Below, one piece after another: positions 13,714 through 14,606 of a DNA stretch of 14,606 nt. Position numbers and translations under genes: made by a program. Under the pieces are notes generated by a model. The model was not told the DNA's origin. It was given only the letters and a program-made list of their open reading frames with translations, and did no database searches. Source of the DNA: JBGLNJ01 sp964353405 (GTDB lineage Bacteria; Chloroflexota; Anaerolineae; Fen-1058); assembly GCA_964353405.1 (NCBI GenBank), contig CAYGWJ010000207.1, positions 1 through 14,606 of the forward strand. Reading direction: 5' to 3'. Positions within the stretch are counted from its first letter, which is position 1, and every line of letters begins with the position of its first letter.

Positions 13714-14606
13714 ATGCGAAGAATCATTCCCATTCTCTTGATCCTGGCCGTCATCGGTGGAGGCACCTATTGGTGGTCACAGCAGCAAACGCAGGCGGCC
13801 ACCGGCTTGAAAGGCTCGGGCACCATCGAGGTGGAACAGATCAACCTTGGGCCCGAAGTCTCTGGCCGTGTCATCCAGGTGTTGGCCGAGGAAGGGCAGC
13901 CAGTCACCGCCGGTCAGGTGCTTTTCCGGCTGGACGATACTTTGCTCAAGGCACAGCGCACGCAGGCCGAGGCCGCCGTCAACACGGCACGCGCTCAACG
14001 CGACCAACTCGTGGCCGGGGCGCGCCCGGAGCAACTTGCGGCAGCGCAGGCAACCATCAGCTCGACTCTAGCGACGCTCTCTGGCGCACAGGCAGACCAG
14101 AGTCGCTTGCTGTCTGGAGCGACGAATGACCAGCTCGCGGCAGCGCAAGCGCAATTAGAGACGGCGCAAGCGCAGGCCAAGATCGCACAAGATGGTTACG
14201 ATTCGATCTCGAACGCTCGCAGCGCAGTCCAGGACTTGAGGAAAAATCCTCCCACGTTACCGAACGGGCAAAAGTTGCATTTGGGTAGCTATGGACTGGC
14301 CGATATGGAAGTGCAACTAAAGATACAGTTGAACGCCGCCGACGCGCAGGTCGCCGCAGCTCAGGCGGCGTTGAATAAGCTATGGTCCGGCCCGACCTCG
14401 CCCGAGATTCGCTCCGCCCAGGCTCGCGTAGAGGCAACCCAGGGACAGATCCAGTCGGCGCAGGCTCAATACGAACTGCTGGCCGCCGGGCCGAGTCGGG
14501 AGCAAATCGCTGCTGCCGACGCAACCGTTGCTCAAGCCCAAGAGACGCTACGAACCTTCGACGTGCAAGCCGAAAAGCTCATCGTTCGCGCGCCGCAAGA
14601 TGCCGT
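13714..14606 (+). CDS. HlyD-family (YbhG/EmrA-like) membrane fusion adaptor, cut by the window end
   Basis: Open from ATG 13714 to the edge: 297 residues seen, the C-terminus missing. GGAG at 13702-13705 is the ribosome binding site. Residues 3-22 form one membrane anchor. GSGTIEVEQINLGPEVSGRV (34-53) starts the lipoyl/barrel-sandwich part, with VTAGQVLFRLDDT (64-76). Residues 78-285 are a long Ala/Gln-rich coiled-coil hairpin. LIVRAPQDA (289-297) re-enters the lipoyl domain. Within the hairpin a motif like L-x-x-G-A-x-x-x-Q-L-A-A-A-x-A recurs near 100-114, 133-146, 223-238 and 256-270. The adaptor would bridge the ABC-2 permeases to the outer layers of the cell. It follows the second permease by 39 bases; the exporter ATPase is probably the next gene downstream. 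Confidence 0.92.
   Translation, partial: MRRIIPILLILAVIGGGTYWWSQQQTQAATGLKGSGTIEVEQINLGPEVSGRVIQVLAEEGQPVTAGQVLFRLDDTLLKAQRTQAEAAVNTARAQRDQLVAGARPEQLAAAQATISSTLATLSGAQADQSRLLSGATNDQLAAAQAQLETAQAQAKIAQDGYDSISNARSAVQDLRKNPPTLPNGQKLHLGSYGLADMEVQLKIQLNAADAQVAAAQAALNKLWSGPTSPEIRSAQARVEATQGQIQSAQAQYELLAAGPSREQIAAADATVAQAQETLRTFDVQAEKLIVRAPQDA

Noticed and set aside
13714..14606. Repeated Ala/Gln-rich motif in the HlyD-type adaptor as a new repeat system
   Set aside because: Such repeats are usual in the coiled-coil hairpin of YbhG/EmrA-like adaptors, so it is recorded in the gene entry only.

Overview
The window looks like a piece of a moderately GC-rich bacterial chromosome, most likely Chloroflexota (Anaerolineae-like) or a similar soil or sludge lineage. 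This is an inference from gene style: a ChvE/GguA/GguB-type monosaccharide transporter, a DUF4070-type B12-binding radical SAM gene, a deazaflavin-type oxidoreductase and YbhS/YbhR-type exporters. No rRNA, tRNA, CRISPR array or transposase was seen. Most coding is on the + strand; two decayed genes lie on the - strand in the middle.

Region 1 (1-4267) is a CUT2 monosaccharide ABC transporter operon: the C-terminal end of a ChvE-like sugar-binding protein, an ATPase (mmsA/gguA) and a permease (mmsB/gguB). The ATPase is abnormal. Between its two nucleotide-binding domains sits a complete sugar-binding-protein domain of about 343 residues. It is in frame and circularly permuted (C-terminal part first, N-terminal 65 residues last). 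A 14-bp hairpin and an overlapping G-quadruplex-type G run lie just before the ATPase ribosome binding site.

Region 2 (4506-8285) is a second sugar-type cassette: a CUT2 permease, a lipoprotein sugar-binding protein and, joined by an ATGA overlap, a single-NBD ABC ATPase fused to a NarL-type histidine kinase (HisKA_3 plus HATPase_c). The NBD lacks the switch histidine. The cassette therefore reads as a transporter-derived receptor that could feed a two-component system. No response regulator is visible.

Region 3 (8348-9635, - strand) holds two broken genes: a B12-binding radical SAM gene with three internal deletions that has lost its Fe-S cysteine motif, and a TetR-type regulator that has lost its DNA-binding domain.

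Region 4 (9590-14606) is a regulated export locus: tetR, ABC-2 permease, deazaflavin-dependent oxidoreductase, marR, a paralogous ABC-2 permease, and an HlyD-type adaptor cut by the window edge. Each regulator has a near-consensus TTGACA promoter with 17-bp spacing, overlapped by a clear operator: a 26-bp perfect palindrome for tetR and two TTCCGAAAYGGAA boxes for marR. The exporter ATPase is not present and may lie downstream.

The most unusual feature is that two adjacent CUT2 ATPases each carry an extra module: a sugar-binding domain in one and a histidine kinase in the other.
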